64,000 nt of DNA from Planctomycetaceae bacterium. GTDB taxonomy: Bacteria; Planctomycetota; Planctomycetia; Planctomycetales; Planctomycetaceae. Location: positions 46,022 through 110,021 of the forward strand of contig JAKFVC010000034.1 in assembly GCA_021732415.1 (NCBI GenBank). The letters run 5' to 3'. The notes beneath the pieces were generated by a model, which had not been told where the DNA came from, ran no database searches, and worked only from the letters and a program-made list of their open reading frames with translations. A program made the translations under genes and the position numbers. Positions within the stretch are counted from its first letter, which is position 1. Every line of letters starts with the position of its first letter. This document shows, one piece after another, positions 1-8,784 of this stretch.

Positions 1-2
1 TA

Positions 3-848
3 TTGATGGAAGCGGCGACTCAAGAAGTTGTTCGCCGTGGCGCGCAATACTTGCTGATTGAAGATTTGGATGAACAGTCCTCACTATTGCAGTTGGCGAA
101 GACTTATCTTGAGCGGGATTATGAAATGTATTCCCCAACCTCGTTTCAAGTGCGGCTGAAGATCGATCTGCCGCGTACCAGCGCCGAGTACTTTAGTAAG
201 TTCTCATCGAAGACCCGCAACACATTCAAGCGGAAAGAGAAAAAGCTAGGTCAGATCAAGGTGGTTCGCTGCTCGACGTTGGATCAGATTCCCGATTTCC
301 TCCGCGACGCTCACCAGATTTCGTTGAATACGTGGCAGACGGATCAGTTTGGCATCCGCGTCGAGGATGACGAGCGCACCCTAAGATTGTTTACGTTTCT
401 TGCGCTGCAAGGAGCACTGCGTTCGTACGTGCTCTACCAGGGTGAGACTCCCATGGCCTTTATTATCGGCAATCAGCATCGAGGCTTATACCGCTACGAA
501 GAGGTCGGCTTTGATCGGAAGTTCCAGTCACTGTCACCGGGGCAGGTACTGCTGCTGAAAGTCCTCGACGACATGTTTGCCGACAATCCACCGGAACGTT
601 TTGATTTTGGCATGGGTGACGCGGACTACAAGAGAATGCTGGCGAATGTTGAAACGACCGCGGGCAATATCTGGCTCGTACCGCCGGGAATCCGAGGGCG
701 CGCGCTGGTTGCCTATCTCAATACATCGCGATCGATCCGGCAAGTGGGTCGGAAGGTGGTGAAGATGCTGGGACAGTATCGCAAGCTACGTAGTATGTCG
801 CGTGCCGCAAAAACGACGAGCACCCCGGACGCGGCCGCAGAGGACTAA
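3..848 (+). CDS. CelD/BcsL-like acyltransferase (GNAT fold), 5' end cut by window
   Basis: The reading frame is open to the window edge, so the true start lies upstream and the 281 residues seen are probably the C-terminal two thirds or more. The segment matches what I recall of the CelD/BcsL (COG5653, FemAB-like double GNAT) family: a basic stretch KTRNTFKRKEKKLG near residue 70, then a GNAT core with the strand MAFIIGNQHRGLYRYEEVGFD and the acceptor-side motif FDFGMGDADYKR near residue 199. Such enzymes acylate sugars or aminoacylate envelope polymers. Its position directly ahead of two glycosyltransferases and a deacetylase on the same strand supports a role in exopolysaccharide decoration. 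Family assignment is fairly secure; the substrate is unknown. Confidence 0.75.
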   Translation: MMEAATQEVVRRGAQYLLIEDLDEQSSLLQLAKTYLERDYEMYSPTSFQVRLKIDLPRTSAEYFSKFSSKTRNTFKRKEKKLGQIKVVRCSTLDQIPDFLRDAHQISLNTWQTDQFGIRVEDDERTLRLFTFLALQGALRSYVLYQGETPMAFIIGNQHRGLYRYEEVGFDRKFQSLSPGQVLLLKVLDDMFADNPPERFDFGMGDADYKRMLANVETTAGNIWLVPPGIRGRALVAYLNTSRSIRQVGRKVVKMLGQYRKLRSMSRAAKTTSTPDAAAED

Positions 849-873
849 GCGTCCGAACTACAGTTTTGATTAG

Positions 874-902
874 GTGAGCCGGGTGCCGTAAGGCCCCGGC
901 CA
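874..902. repeat. Single arm of palindromic repeat family A
   Basis: The segment between the acyltransferase and the first GT4 gene reads GGTGAGCCGGGTGCCGTAAG and continues with CCCCGGCC. It resembles the arms at 8461-8493, 8651-8684, 14161-14192 and 58879-58906 (consensus around GGCGAGCCGGGCGGCGTAAG). Only one arm is present here. Confidence 0.5.
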
Positions 903-929
903 ATTCGTTACGTCGACAAGTACTTGAGC

Positions 930-2177
930 ATGAAAATACTGTTTGTTTCTAACGTGCATCCCAATCCATTAGCCCCCGGCAAGGGGACGTTTAATGGTGC
1001 GTTAATTCGCGCGCTGGGGCAACAGCATGATGTGCACGTTGTTTGTCCGGTGTCGTGGGTCGATCGGTTGCGTGGTAGGAAGACCGTGTTGCCTAAGACT
1101 CCGATTCTGCTGCAACCGACCGTCACTGCGTCCTATCCCACATTTTGGTATCCGCCCAAGGTACTGCGATCTCAATATGATCGCTTTTTGGAATGGAGCA
1201 TTCAGGGTCGAGTCGAACGTGATTTCCGATCCGCTCGTCCGGATGCCGTATTGTCGTATTGGGCTCATCCGGATGGTGCGGTGGCTCTGAGAATTGCTCG
1301 CCGGCTGGGGGTGCCTGCCATTTCGATGGTCGGTGGTTCCGATGTCCTGCTGATTGGAAAGCATGGTACGCGGCGGACTGCGATTCTGAATACGTTAGTA
1401 AACTCCGATGCGGTGATTGCCGTCAGCTCCGATATCGCCCAGCAGATTATCGCGGACGGTGTCGAAGCCGAGAAGGTGTTTGTTGTGCGGCGTGGCGTCG
1501 ACGAGAAGCTCTTCTATCCTGGTGATAAGGATGCAGCCCGGCGGAAACTGGGGTTGCCGCTGAATGCGCGGATCCTGGTCGGAGTTGGGCGACTTGTGCC
1601 GGTTAAAGACTGGCCGACTCTGGTCGCGGCCTGCGGTCAGCTGCACCAACAAGGATCGGGTGTCCGGTGTTATGTTCTAGGGGATGGTCCCGGCCGATCG
1701 GCACTCGAGCAACAAATCGTCAACCTGGGGTTACAGGGGCGAGTCGAACTGCGTGGTGGTCAGCCGCAAGCAGATCTAGGTGATTGGTATCGCGCTGCGG
1801 ATTTGGTCGTGTTGCCGAGTCTGTCTGAAGGGATCCCAAACGTCTTGTTAGAAGCGATTGCTTGCGGTGCATCATTTGTCGCCAGCAATGTCGGAGGGAT
1901 CCCGGAAATCGCCGATCCCGTCAGCGACCTGTTGGTGCCAGCAGGCGAGCCGCAACAACTTGCGGCAGCGATTCAGACGCGATTGGAGACCGAGCCGTCT
2001 CAACATCGACAGCGCGTTAAGCCTCTGTCATGGATGGCTTCGGCCGAGCAAGTTTCCAACATCATCCAAAAGTGTCGCTCACAGCGGAATCAGGTATTCG
2101 CTGAAGGAATCCCCGAGCCGTCCGATCTTTCCAGCGATCAAGTTGAGTCTCACTATACTGAAACAATTTCCACCTGA
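930..2177 (+). CDS. Glycosyltransferase family 4
   Basis: A 415-residue GT-B glycosyltransferase. The N-terminal Rossmann domain begins KILFVSNVHPNPLAPGKGTF. The C-terminal nucleotide-sugar domain has VGRLVPVKDWPTLVAAC, GDGPGRSALE and the family signature LPSLSEGIPNVLLEAIACG, which contains the E-x7-E element typical of GT4 retaining enzymes. I prefer ATG 930 over the TTG two codons upstream. The enzyme is probably cytoplasmic and adds a sugar from an NDP donor to a lipid-linked exopolysaccharide precursor. The gene is followed after 22 bases by a polysaccharide deacetylase in the same direction. Confidence 0.88.
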   Translation: MKILFVSNVHPNPLAPGKGTFNGALIRALGQQHDVHVVCPVSWVDRLRGRKTVLPKTPILLQPTVTASYPTFWYPPKVLRSQYDRFLEWSIQGRVERDFRSARPDAVLSYWAHPDGAVALRIARRLGVPAISMVGGSDVLLIGKHGTRRTAILNTLVNSDAVIAVSSDIAQQIIADGVEAEKVFVVRRGVDEKLFYPGDKDAARRKLGLPLNARILVGVGRLVPVKDWPTLVAACGQLHQQGSGVRCYVLGDGPGRSALEQQIVNLGLQGRVELRGGQPQADLGDWYRAADLVVLPSLSEGIPNVLLEAIACGASFVASNVGGIPEIADPVSDLLVPAGEPQQLAAAIQTRLETEPSQHRQRVKPLSWMASAEQVSNIIQKCRSQRNQVFAEGIPEPSDLSSDQVESHYTETIST

Positions 2178-2199
2178 GTCAGTAATCACGGAACAGTAT

Positions 2200-2931
2200 A
2201 TGAATCCTTTCCGCCAAGGGATGAAGACGATGATGTCGGCCGTGCTGCCACGTGAGCGTTGGCTGACGCGCGGCCCGGATACGGCTACGGGTATCGCGCT
2301 GACGTTCGACGACGGACCGCATCCTGAGTACACGCCGCGCTTATTAGATGAATTACAGAAATTCCAGATTCGCGCGACGTTTTTTGTCGTCGGTGAGGCC
2401 GTGGAACGCTTTCCACGTCTCGCGAAACGGATCATTGCCGAGGGGCACACACTTGGAGGGCATACGTATACTCATTCGGAGCCGACGGAAACGTCTGCTC
2501 GGAAGTTAATGGACGAGGTCCGACGCTCGCTCGATCTGATTGAAGACTTGACCCTGCAGCGACTGTCGTTGTTTCGTCCGCCGAAAGGCAAGTTGTCTCT
2601 GGCCAAGACAATCGGGATGTGGAAGCTTCAACAGACGATTGTGCTCTGGAACTGCGATCCACGAGATTACCGAGCCGACGCGGTGCAGGGAATTCAACCG
2701 TGGGTGCAGGACTACCGACCCGAGCGTGGTGACATCGTGTTGCTGCACGATACGCATCCACATTGTATTGCTGCCATTGAGCCGATCGTGCAGCGCGTCG
2801 CGGATCAGGGGCTGGGTGATTTTCAAACCATCGATCAATGGCTGTCATTAAATAAGCGAATTGCACGATCAGAGAGCGACGAACTGCTCCTGGAGACATC
2901 GTCAGTCGGAGCCGTTCACGACGCGAAATAA
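2200..2931 (+). CDS. Polysaccharide deacetylase (NodB domain)
   Basis: A 243-residue NodB-homology protein (carbohydrate esterase 4). Motif 1 is LTFDDGPHPEYT, containing the catalytic base Asp and the metal-binding Asp. Motif 2 is GGHTYTHSEPT, carrying the two metal-binding histidines. FRPPKGK is motif 3, WNCDPRDYRA is motif 4 and DIVLLHDTHPH is motif 5 with the catalytic His. It removes N- or O-acetyl groups from a glycan. The frame stays open upstream to 1858, but that part lies inside the GT4 gene, so I start at ATG 2200. No clear signal peptide is visible. It sits in the exopolysaccharide operon, 11 bases before the next glycosyltransferase. Confidence 0.9.
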   Translation: MNPFRQGMKTMMSAVLPRERWLTRGPDTATGIALTFDDGPHPEYTPRLLDELQKFQIRATFFVVGEAVERFPRLAKRIIAEGHTLGGHTYTHSEPTETSARKLMDEVRRSLDLIEDLTLQRLSLFRPPKGKLSLAKTIGMWKLQQTIVLWNCDPRDYRADAVQGIQPWVQDYRPERGDIVLLHDTHPHCIAAIEPIVQRVADQGLGDFQTIDQWLSLNKRIARSESDELLLETSSVGAVHDAK

Positions 2932-2942
2932 GGATCTTCGGA

Positions 2943-4343
2943 ATGAGTTCAAGCGTTTCCTACAATCAAGAGACCGCAGCCCCGTTAGCTGATCATTGCA
3001 GCAAACGGCTGCTGTTGATCAGCTATCACTTCCCGCCAGTGGGTGGTGCCGGGGTCCAACGCCCACTGAAGTTTGTGAAATACCTGCGGCAATTTGGCTG
3101 GGATGTCTCGGTCTTAATGGCGGCGAATCCTTCCGTTCCCGTATTTGATGAAAGCCTGTGTCGCGACCTGCCGGACGATCTGGTGATTGCCAAGGCACGG
3201 ACCTGGGAGCCAGACTATCGACTTAAGCAACAACTCGGCCAGCAGCAGACGGCCAAGTCGGGAATTGCGGCGAAGCTCAAGGGATTCGCGAAAGGGGCCG
3301 CCAAGAGTGTGGCGAGTGTTGTGTTGCAACCCGATCCGCAGATGTTATGGGTCCCCAATGCACTGAAGGCCGCGAAGCAGTTGCTCGCGCGTTTGCCTCA
3401 CGATGCCATCCTGGCCACGGCGCCGCCGTATTCGAATCTCGTCCTGGGAACGATGTTAAAGAAGCGGACGGGGCTGCCGCTGATCGTCGATTATCGCGAC
3501 GAATGGGACTTGAGCAGTCAGTATCTGGAAAATAGTCGGCGGGACTGGTTTTCGCGGGTGGTTCAAGAACGCATGCAGCGTTCAGTGTTGCGGCGAGCGG
3601 ATGCCATCGTTGCTACGACCCGGGGCAGCACCGCCCGTCTGCAGGACCGAGCGAAACAAGCCGGAAGCCGAGCTCCCGCCTATTGCATCTTTAATGGGTT
3701 CGATACGACCGATTTCGAAGGACTAGTGAATCAGTCGCAGGTGTCGGCTGCGGAGCGGTCTCGATTCCGAATTGTTTATACCGGGACATTGTGGAATCTG
3801 ACTAATGTGCTACCGGTCGTCGAAGCCGTCGAACGCTTGCAACAGGATAGTCCGGAGTTGCTCGACCGACTGGAACTGGTCTTCGTAGGTCGGAAGACTC
3901 CTGAGCAGGTTGCAATGCTGAATCGATTGCTGGCGACTCGGTGCAAGGTTGATATCCGGGACTATTGCGATCATGCGGTCGCGTTGCAGTTAATGTCGGA
4001 CGCGGACGCACTCTGCCTGCTGTTGAGTGCCGTGCCGGGAGCTGAACGGGTCGCGCCGGCCAAGTTGTTCGAATATCTGGCCCTGAGAAAGCCCATCCTG
4101 GCAATTACTCCTGAGGGGGAGACTGCAGGAATCGTGCGGCGCTATTTCCCCAGAAATCATTTTGCGCCGCAGGATGTGTCCGGAATTGCGAATTGGCTGT
4201 GTGATCAACTGGCGGTGTTTCCGGGGACGGGCCGCGGTGATCTGGAGTCGTCTGCCGATGTCGATTTGACCGAATTCACGCGAGTGCATCAGGCGGGTCA
4301 GTTGGCTGACGTTTTAAATAGTGTGGTGAGTCGGGTTCAGTGA
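2943..4343 (+). CDS. Glycosyltransferase family 4, second copy
   Basis: A 466-residue GT-B enzyme. The N-terminal part has LLISYHFPPVGGAGVQRPLK, the glycine-rich acceptor loop common in GT4 enzymes with an FPP start. The middle carries DYRDEWDLSSQYL and the C-terminal domain has RIVYTGTLWNLTNVLPVVEA and VAPAKLFEYLALRKPILAIT, where the usual E-x7-E element is replaced by KLFEYLA. This variant is typical of GT4 enzymes of the WbuB or exosortase-locus type. It is likely cytoplasmic and acts in assembly of the same polysaccharide as its neighbours. Spacing to the upstream deacetylase (11 bases) and downstream acetyltransferase (10 bases) fits one operon. Confidence 0.85.
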   Translation: MSSSVSYNQETAAPLADHCSKRLLLISYHFPPVGGAGVQRPLKFVKYLRQFGWDVSVLMAANPSVPVFDESLCRDLPDDLVIAKARTWEPDYRLKQQLGQQQTAKSGIAAKLKGFAKGAAKSVASVVLQPDPQMLWVPNALKAAKQLLARLPHDAILATAPPYSNLVLGTMLKKRTGLPLIVDYRDEWDLSSQYLENSRRDWFSRVVQERMQRSVLRRADAIVATTRGSTARLQDRAKQAGSRAPAYCIFNGFDTTDFEGLVNQSQVSAAERSRFRIVYTGTLWNLTNVLPVVEAVERLQQDSPELLDRLELVFVGRKTPEQVAMLNRLLATRCKVDIRDYCDHAVALQLMSDADALCLLLSAVPGAERVAPAKLFEYLALRKPILAITPEGETAGIVRRYFPRNHFAPQDVSGIANWLCDQLAVFPGTGRGDLESSADVDLTEFTRVHQAGQLADVLNSVVSRVQ

Positions 4344-4353
4344 GATCACAGTT

Positions 4354-4932
4354 ATGTTACGACTATTTATCGAAGACGTCCGTCAAAAGGCAGTCTGGTG
4401 CTATGGCTCATCCAGCATGAGCGCCGTCGTGCAGACCTTGTTGACCGATGGGACCGCGGCCATGTTCTGGTATCGCGCCATGCAGTGGTCACAACGGTGG
4501 CGACTGGTGCCGCTGAGCATGATCTTCAACAAGATCAACGCCATTTGCTGTCAGTGCATCATTGGCCGGAACGCCGATTTCGGTCCGGGGTTTGTCCTGA
4601 TCCACAGCCAGGGTGTGGTGATTAACAGCAATGTCCGTGGTGGGCGGCAGATTTTTGTCGAACATCAGGTCACTATCGGTGCTGAGAAGAATCAAACTCC
4701 CATATTGGCCGACAATATTTTTATCGGAGCGGGAGCCAAGATTATTGGTCCCGTGCGTATTGGAAAGTTTTCGCGCATTGGGGCGAACGCGGTTGTGGTC
4801 CATGATGTGCCAGAAGGCGCGACAGTGGGAGGCATACCCGCCAAAGTGCTCCGGCAGCGAGACGTCACTCAGGCGGACTCTCTGACCGCCGATGATGAGA
4901 ACCTTGTCTCCAGTTCAGGAGCTGCAATATGA
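4354..4932 (+). CDS. Serine O-acetyltransferase-like hexapeptide acetyltransferase
   Basis: A 192-residue left-handed beta-helix acyltransferase. The N-terminal helical part (residues 1-60) is followed by hexapeptide repeats such as IIGRNADFGPGFVLIHSQG, NIFIGAGAKIIGPVRIGKFS and IGANAVVVHDVPEGATVGG, ending in the IPAKVLR close typical of CysE, EpsC and WcaB-like enzymes. The family transfers acetyl from acetyl-CoA to serine or to a sugar hydroxyl. Inside a glycosyltransferase operon, O-acetylation of the exopolysaccharide is more likely than cysteine synthesis. Its stop codon overlaps the start of the next gene (ATGA at 4929-4932), indicating translational coupling. Confidence 0.85.
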   Translation: MLRLFIEDVRQKAVWCYGSSSMSAVVQTLLTDGTAAMFWYRAMQWSQRWRLVPLSMIFNKINAICCQCIIGRNADFGPGFVLIHSQGVVINSNVRGGRQIFVEHQVTIGAEKNQTPILADNIFIGAGAKIIGPVRIGKFSRIGANAVVVHDVPEGATVGGIPAKVLRQRDVTQADSLTADDENLVSSSGAAI

Positions 4933-6113
4933 CCAGTCTGGAGTCGATATTCTGGATCTGTGCGAGTGGTGTGCTTTACGCGTACGTCGGGTTTCCGATC
5001 GTCGTGTGGGGCGTGTCACGCTTTTATAAGAATCCCGTTGATCTCGCTAATTCGTCGCCGTTGCCTACCGAGTGGCCGATGGTGTCATTAGTCATTGCGG
5101 CCTATAAAGAAGAAAAGGTGATCCTGCCGCGGCTGGTGAATGCGACTCTGCTGGACTATCCGGCAGAAAAGCTGGAGATCTTAATTGGTGTGGATGGCAG
5201 CGAAGATTGTACCGGAGACCTGGTCCGCGAGTTCGTCGATTCTCGAGTGAGACTTATTCAATATCCCGTGCGGCGTGGTAAGGCGTCGGTGTTGAATGAT
5301 ACGGCGCCTCAGGCACGCGGCGAAATTATCGTGTTTTCCGATGCGAACACGATGACTCAGCCCAATTCCATTAAGCAGCTCGTGCGGCACTTTGTGGATT
5401 CGCAGGTTGGCTCGGTGTGTGGGAAATTGGAGTTGATTGATCCGGCCAGTGGTCAAAATGTCGATGGCATTTACTGGAAGTACGAGAATTTCTTAAAGGG
5501 CTGCGAAGGTCGGATTAATGCGCTGCTGGGAGTGAATGGCGGCATCTATGCGTTGCGGAAGGAACTCTATGAGCCGATTCCGACGAACGCGATTGTGGAT
5601 GATTTCCTGATTGGGATGCGGGTTCATTTGCGAGGCCGGCGTCTGATTTATGATCCGACCGCCGTCGCACTGGAAGAGACCCCCGATACGATCGGCCAGG
5701 AATTTCAGCGTCGATCCCGAATCGGTGCGGGTGGATTTCAGAGCCTGCAATGGCTGTGGCCGCTGCTGAGCCCGACTTATGGCTGGGTGTCATTCGCGTT
5801 CTGGTCGCACAAGATTTATCGCTGGATGTGTCCGCTGCTGATGGTGGGTGCATTGGTGACGAATATTGCGTTGGCGAGTCAGCCGTTCTATTTGACGTTG
5901 CTGTTATGCCAATTGGCGTTCTATCTGATTGCTGCGGTGGGGCTGGGCTGGTTGACCGGGAACCGGATGCCGCGTGCTCTGCGGTTACCGGCGATGTTTG
6001 TCAGTATGAATGCGGCGTTACTGGTCGGGTTGTGGCGTTCACTCCGCGGAATTCGCGGCGGCACCTGGAAACGGACCGAGCGGACTCAGCCCCTGGAGGT
6101 GGTCTCGAAATGA
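4929..6113 (+). CDS. Membrane glycosyltransferase family 2
   Basis: A 394-residue processive-type GT2. One N-terminal membrane helix (residues 6-28) precedes the GT-A catalytic domain: [18 protein letters not shown], then [10 protein letters not shown], the metal-binding region VFSDANTMT, and [20 protein letters not shown] with the ED-type catalytic acid. [10 protein letters not shown] element stands in the place of the QxxRW motif. Two to four membrane helices follow from about residue 290. This plan resembles cellulose, hyaluronan and poly-GlcNAc synthases, which polymerise and extrude at the inner membrane. It overlaps both neighbours by ATGA, so it is tightly coupled to the acetyltransferase and to the unknown protein that follows. 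Confidence 0.88.
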   Translation: MTSLESIFWICASGVLYAYVGFPIVVWGVSRFYKNPVDLANSSPLPTEWPMVSLVIAAYKEEKVILPRLVNATLLDYPAEKLEILIGVDGSEDCTGDLVREFVDSRVRLIQYPVRRGKASVLNDTAPQARGEIIVFSDANTMTQPNSIKQLVRHFVDSQVGSVCGKLELIDPASGQNVDGIYWKYENFLKGCEGRINALLGVNGGIYALRKELYEPIPTNAIVDDFLIGMRVHLRGRRLIYDPTAVALEETPDTIGQEFQRRSRIGAGGFQSLQWLWPLLSPTYGWVSFAFWSHKIYRWMCPLLMVGALVTNIALASQPFYLTLLLCQLAFYLIAAVGLGWLTGNRMPRALRLPAMFVSMNAALLVGLWRSLRGIRGGTWKRTERTQPLEVVSK

Positions 6114-7288
6114 GTGCAATCTTCTGGGGGATATTGGTTGCTGGTGTGTTGGTGATTGGAGTGGCTGCAGGTGGTTACTGGTATGCGTTGCGCAAGCGGC
6201 ACATGCACTTGTGGCTGGGGGCCTACTACTTCACTCCACGTCCCAAGGCGAATCGATTGTCGGACGACGAATCCATGCATGTGTTTATTGCGGTTTGCGA
6301 TCATTACGAACCGGAGTGGGGGAAGCCATCCAAGAGTACCTCGATCGCTCGGGTGCAGCGCTGGGTGGATGAGTACCCTCGCCTGTTTGAGAAATATCGT
6401 GATTCCAGCGGGCGAGCTCCGCAGCATACGTACTTCTATCCGCAGGATGAGTACCAGCCCGAGTATCTGGACTTGTTAGCCGAGCTGGTTCACAAGGGGC
6501 TGGGGGACGTTGACGTCCATCTGCATCACGACGGTGATACGGCCGATTCACTGCGTCAGAAGTTGCACGAATTCAAGCACACATTGCATGACAGACATGG
6601 TCTGTTGCGACGGGATCCGATTACGAATGAACTGGTCTACGGTTTCATTCATGGAAACTGGGCGCTGTGCAATTCACGTCCCGATCGACGCTGGTGTGGA
6701 GTTGATCAAGAGCTGACTGTCCTGCTCGAAACTGGTTGTTACGCTGACTTCACGTTGCCCTCGGCACCTAGTGACACGCAGACGCGGCTGGTGAATAGCA
6801 TTTACTATGCGCGGGACATTCCTGGCCGGTGCGGTTCGCACAACTGGGGGATTCCTGCCCGGGTCGGGAATGCGGCTCCGGAAGATCATTTGTTAATGAT
6901 TCAAGGGGCACTCCTGCCTGATTGGCGGAATCGCAAACTGGGGATTTTTCCGCGGATAGAAAACAGTGATATTCATGGTGGCCGTCCGGCGAGCTGGAAG
7001 CGATTTCAGGATTGGACTCGGGCGGGCGTGCATGTGGCGGGGCGGCCGGATTGGTTGTTTGTGAAGCTGCATACTCATGGTTGTAAGGATGGGAATATCG
7101 ATACGTGGCTGGGGCCGGAGTCGCAGCGTTTTCATGAAGACTTGGCTGCTCACGCGAAGCGGAATTCCAACTTTCACTATCACTATGTGACGGCTTGGGA
7201 GATGGCTCAATTGGTGCATCAGGCGGAACGTGGTGAGACCGTGCCGATGATCGGGTGCGGATTCAGCACAAGTGTTGGACAAAGATAG
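6110..7288 (+). CDS. Membrane-anchored protein of unknown function, last gene of the exopolysaccharide operon
   Basis: A 392-residue protein with one N-terminal membrane helix (about residues 3-24), then a soluble domain rich in His, Asp, Trp and Tyr: [78 protein letters not shown] and [14 protein letters not shown]. The DHYEP start, the HGNWAL segment and the late HTHG element are spaced like metal-ligand and catalytic motifs of the polysaccharide-deacetylase/glycoside-hydrolase 57/38 seven-stranded barrel class. I infer a periplasmic or outer-face carbohydrate-active enzyme, but recognise no named family. Translation is coupled to the GT2 by ATGA at 6110-6113, and a terminator begins right after the stop. 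The longer frame to 5750 lies within the GT2 gene and is not used. Confidence 0.75.
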   Translation: MSAIFWGILVAGVLVIGVAAGGYWYALRKRHMHLWLGAYYFTPRPKANRLSDDESMHVFIAVCDHYEPEWGKPSKSTSIARVQRWVDEYPRLFEKYRDSSGRAPQHTYFYPQDEYQPEYLDLLAELVHKGLGDVDVHLHHDGDTADSLRQKLHEFKHTLHDRHGLLRRDPITNELVYGFIHGNWALCNSRPDRRWCGVDQELTVLLETGCYADFTLPSAPSDTQTRLVNSIYYARDIPGRCGSHNWGIPARVGNAAPEDHLLMIQGALLPDWRNRKLGIFPRIENSDIHGGRPASWKRFQDWTRAGVHVAGRPDWLFVKLHTHGCKDGNIDTWLGPESQRFHEDLAAHAKRNSNFHYHYVTAWEMAQLVHQAERGETVPMIGCGFSTSVGQR

Positions 7289-7319
7289 TAGCCTTCACGG
7301 GGAACGTGAAGGCTATTTT
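7289..7319 (+). terminator. Rho-independent terminator of the exopolysaccharide operon
   Basis: A perfect 11-bp stem TAGCCTTCACG (7289-7299) pairs with CGTGAAGGCTA (7305-7315) around a five-base loop GGGAA, followed by TTTT at 7316-7319. It starts on the base after the TAG stop codon and closes the operon only 10 bases before the next start codon. Confidence 0.9.
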
Positions 7320-7329
7320 GGAGACGCTC

Positions 7330-8436
7330 ATGTTTGGCCCAGCGACGAATCAAGCTTATCCCGGATACGGAACCGCTCCGCTGTCAGCGGCTCCGCAGCC
7401 GTCGTCGGCTGCGAAGTGGATGACTTATCTTGCGTGGCTGCACTTTGCGGCGATGTGGGGCGTGATCGCGTTGATTCATGGGGTATCGGAAGGCTGGTGG
7501 CTGGGGACGATGGTGGTCTACCTGCCGCGAGCTCCCTGGGTGGTTCCGGCATTGATTCTCGTGCCCCTGTCGATGTGCTGGGGGTGGAAGCCGACGGTGA
7601 TCAATCTCGCGGCGGGGCTGCTGGCCCTGGGACCGGTGATGAACTGGCAGACTGGCGGGTTCTTCCGACCGGCCGTTGATCGAGAGGCGTATCGTCTCAC
7701 CGTCGTCAGTTGCAACGTGCAAAGCTTTCGGCCGAAGTTCGATCAAGTGGTCCAAGAAATGGATCGCATCGATGCGGATGTCGTGCTGTTTCAAGAGGCG
7801 TTCGAAGATCACGCTTTGTTGGCAACTGTGTTTGATGGCTGGAATGTGCATCGCGTCGACGAGTATCTCGTGGCGTCGAAATTTCCTTTGAAGTTCATCG
7901 GCACAGCGTTTGTTCCCGGTTTTGAGCGTGTGACGGCGGTGCGTTATGAAGTCGAGACTCCGATGGGGCCGGTGGCCGTGTTCAATGTGCACCAGACCTC
8001 GCCGCGCCAATCGTTGACGCAGTTGAAGCCGTGGTCGCCGTTGACCGGTACGGGAGTCGAAACGGTTGAGCAACTGACGACATTACGGGATGTTGAAGCG
8101 ATGAGGACTCGAGCGTTTACGTCGCCAGAAGGAATGGATCAGCCCGTCGTGATTGGGGGCGATTTTAACATGCCGAACGACAGCAGCCTGTTCCGCAAAC
8201 ATTGGGGAAGTTTTCAAGATGCGTACGCGCTGTCGGCGGTGGGGTATGGTTATACCAGTCCCTGCAGTGCGAACAAGCTGTGGCCGGCGAACACTCCGTG
8301 GGCCCAGGTGGATCACATTCTGGCGAACCAGGATTGGCAGGTGGAACGCTGCTGGATTGGAACGAGTGCGGGGTCGGATCACCGATTGATTGCGGCTCAG
8401 TTGCGGTTGCCGCGGCGGATTGCACCGGGAAAATAA
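7330..8436 (+). CDS. Endonuclease/exonuclease/phosphatase family membrane protein
   Basis: A 368-residue protein. The N-terminal third has about three membrane helices (residues 28-115). The C-terminal part is an EEP (DNase I-like) fold: VVSCNVQSF with the metal-side Asn, VVLFQEAFED with the metal-binding Glu, VFNVHQTSP, GGDFNMPNDSS with the catalytic Asp/Asn, WAQVDHILAN, and the final GSDHRLIAAQLRL with the Asp-His pair. All catalytic motifs are present. Members cleave phosphodiesters in nucleic acids, lipids or inositol phosphates; with this membrane anchoring the active domain probably faces outward. I choose ATG 7330, with GGAG at 7320-7323, over in-frame starts that lie in the upstream gene or terminator. 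Confidence 0.85.
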   Translation: MFGPATNQAYPGYGTAPLSAAPQPSSAAKWMTYLAWLHFAAMWGVIALIHGVSEGWWLGTMVVYLPRAPWVVPALILVPLSMCWGWKPTVINLAAGLLALGPVMNWQTGGFFRPAVDREAYRLTVVSCNVQSFRPKFDQVVQEMDRIDADVVLFQEAFEDHALLATVFDGWNVHRVDEYLVASKFPLKFIGTAFVPGFERVTAVRYEVETPMGPVAVFNVHQTSPRQSLTQLKPWSPLTGTGVETVEQLTTLRDVEAMRTRAFTSPEGMDQPVVIGGDFNMPNDSSLFRKHWGSFQDAYALSAVGYGYTSPCSANKLWPANTPWAQVDHILANQDWQVERCWIGTSAGSDHRLIAAQLRLPRRIAPGK

Positions 8437-8784
8437 GTTGGGCTAGTAGCTTATCCGCTCGACCAGGCGAGCCGGGCGGCGTAAGCTCCCGGATTGTTCG
8501 CTCGATACAAATTTGGAAACACAGAGGCACAGAGAACACAGAGAAATTTCCCCACTCTGTTTCCTCTGTGTCTCGGTGTTTTCTTCTTCGTGTCCTTTGT
8601 GAGCGGTTGTTGAATAATTCTTAAACAGAAGGTCACAAAGGACACGAGGAATCCGGGGGCTCACGCCGCACGGCTCGCCTGGTCTTTTTGGGGGGACACG
8701 AATCACATTCTAGTAGGCAGGAAATGCAAGAACCGACCACGAGGGTCGGTTCTTGGGGCGTTCGGTCTCTTCTTACCTTTGTGA
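8437..8784. repeat. Nested palindromic repeats filling the 348-base gap
   Basis: No gene is seen. The outer arms are family A: left 8461-8493 and right 8651-8684. They enclose two family B hairpins. The first pairs ACACAGAGGCACAGAG (from 8519) with CTCTGTGTCTCGGTGT (to 8580). The second has the perfect 14-bp arms CGTGTCCTTTGTGA (8589-8602) and TCACAAAGGACACG (8633-8646). TTTTT follows the right outer arm at 8685, so the element may also terminate the upstream gene. Confidence 0.8.
8727..8755 (-). terminator. Hairpin downstream of the peroxiredoxin gene
   Basis: A perfect 12-bp stem CAAGAACCGACC (8727-8738) pairs with GGTCGGTTCTTG (8744-8755) around a five-base loop, 29 bases past the peroxiredoxin stop on the minus strand. 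There is no strong T run on either side, so it may act as an mRNA-end stabiliser rather than an intrinsic terminator. Confidence 0.6.

Noticed and set aside
1858..2199. Upstream extension of the polysaccharide deacetylase frame
   Set aside because: It lies inside the GT4 gene in another frame and gives no recognisable protein; ATG 2200 begins the family-like sequence.
5750..6109. Upstream extension of the last exopolysaccharide-operon gene
   Set aside because: It overlaps the GT2 coding region; the ATGA overlap at 6110 is the natural start.
7384..8073. Antisense ORF of 229 codons within the EEP gene
   Set aside because: Shadow of a codon-biased gene on the other strand; composition is Arg/His-rich with no motif.
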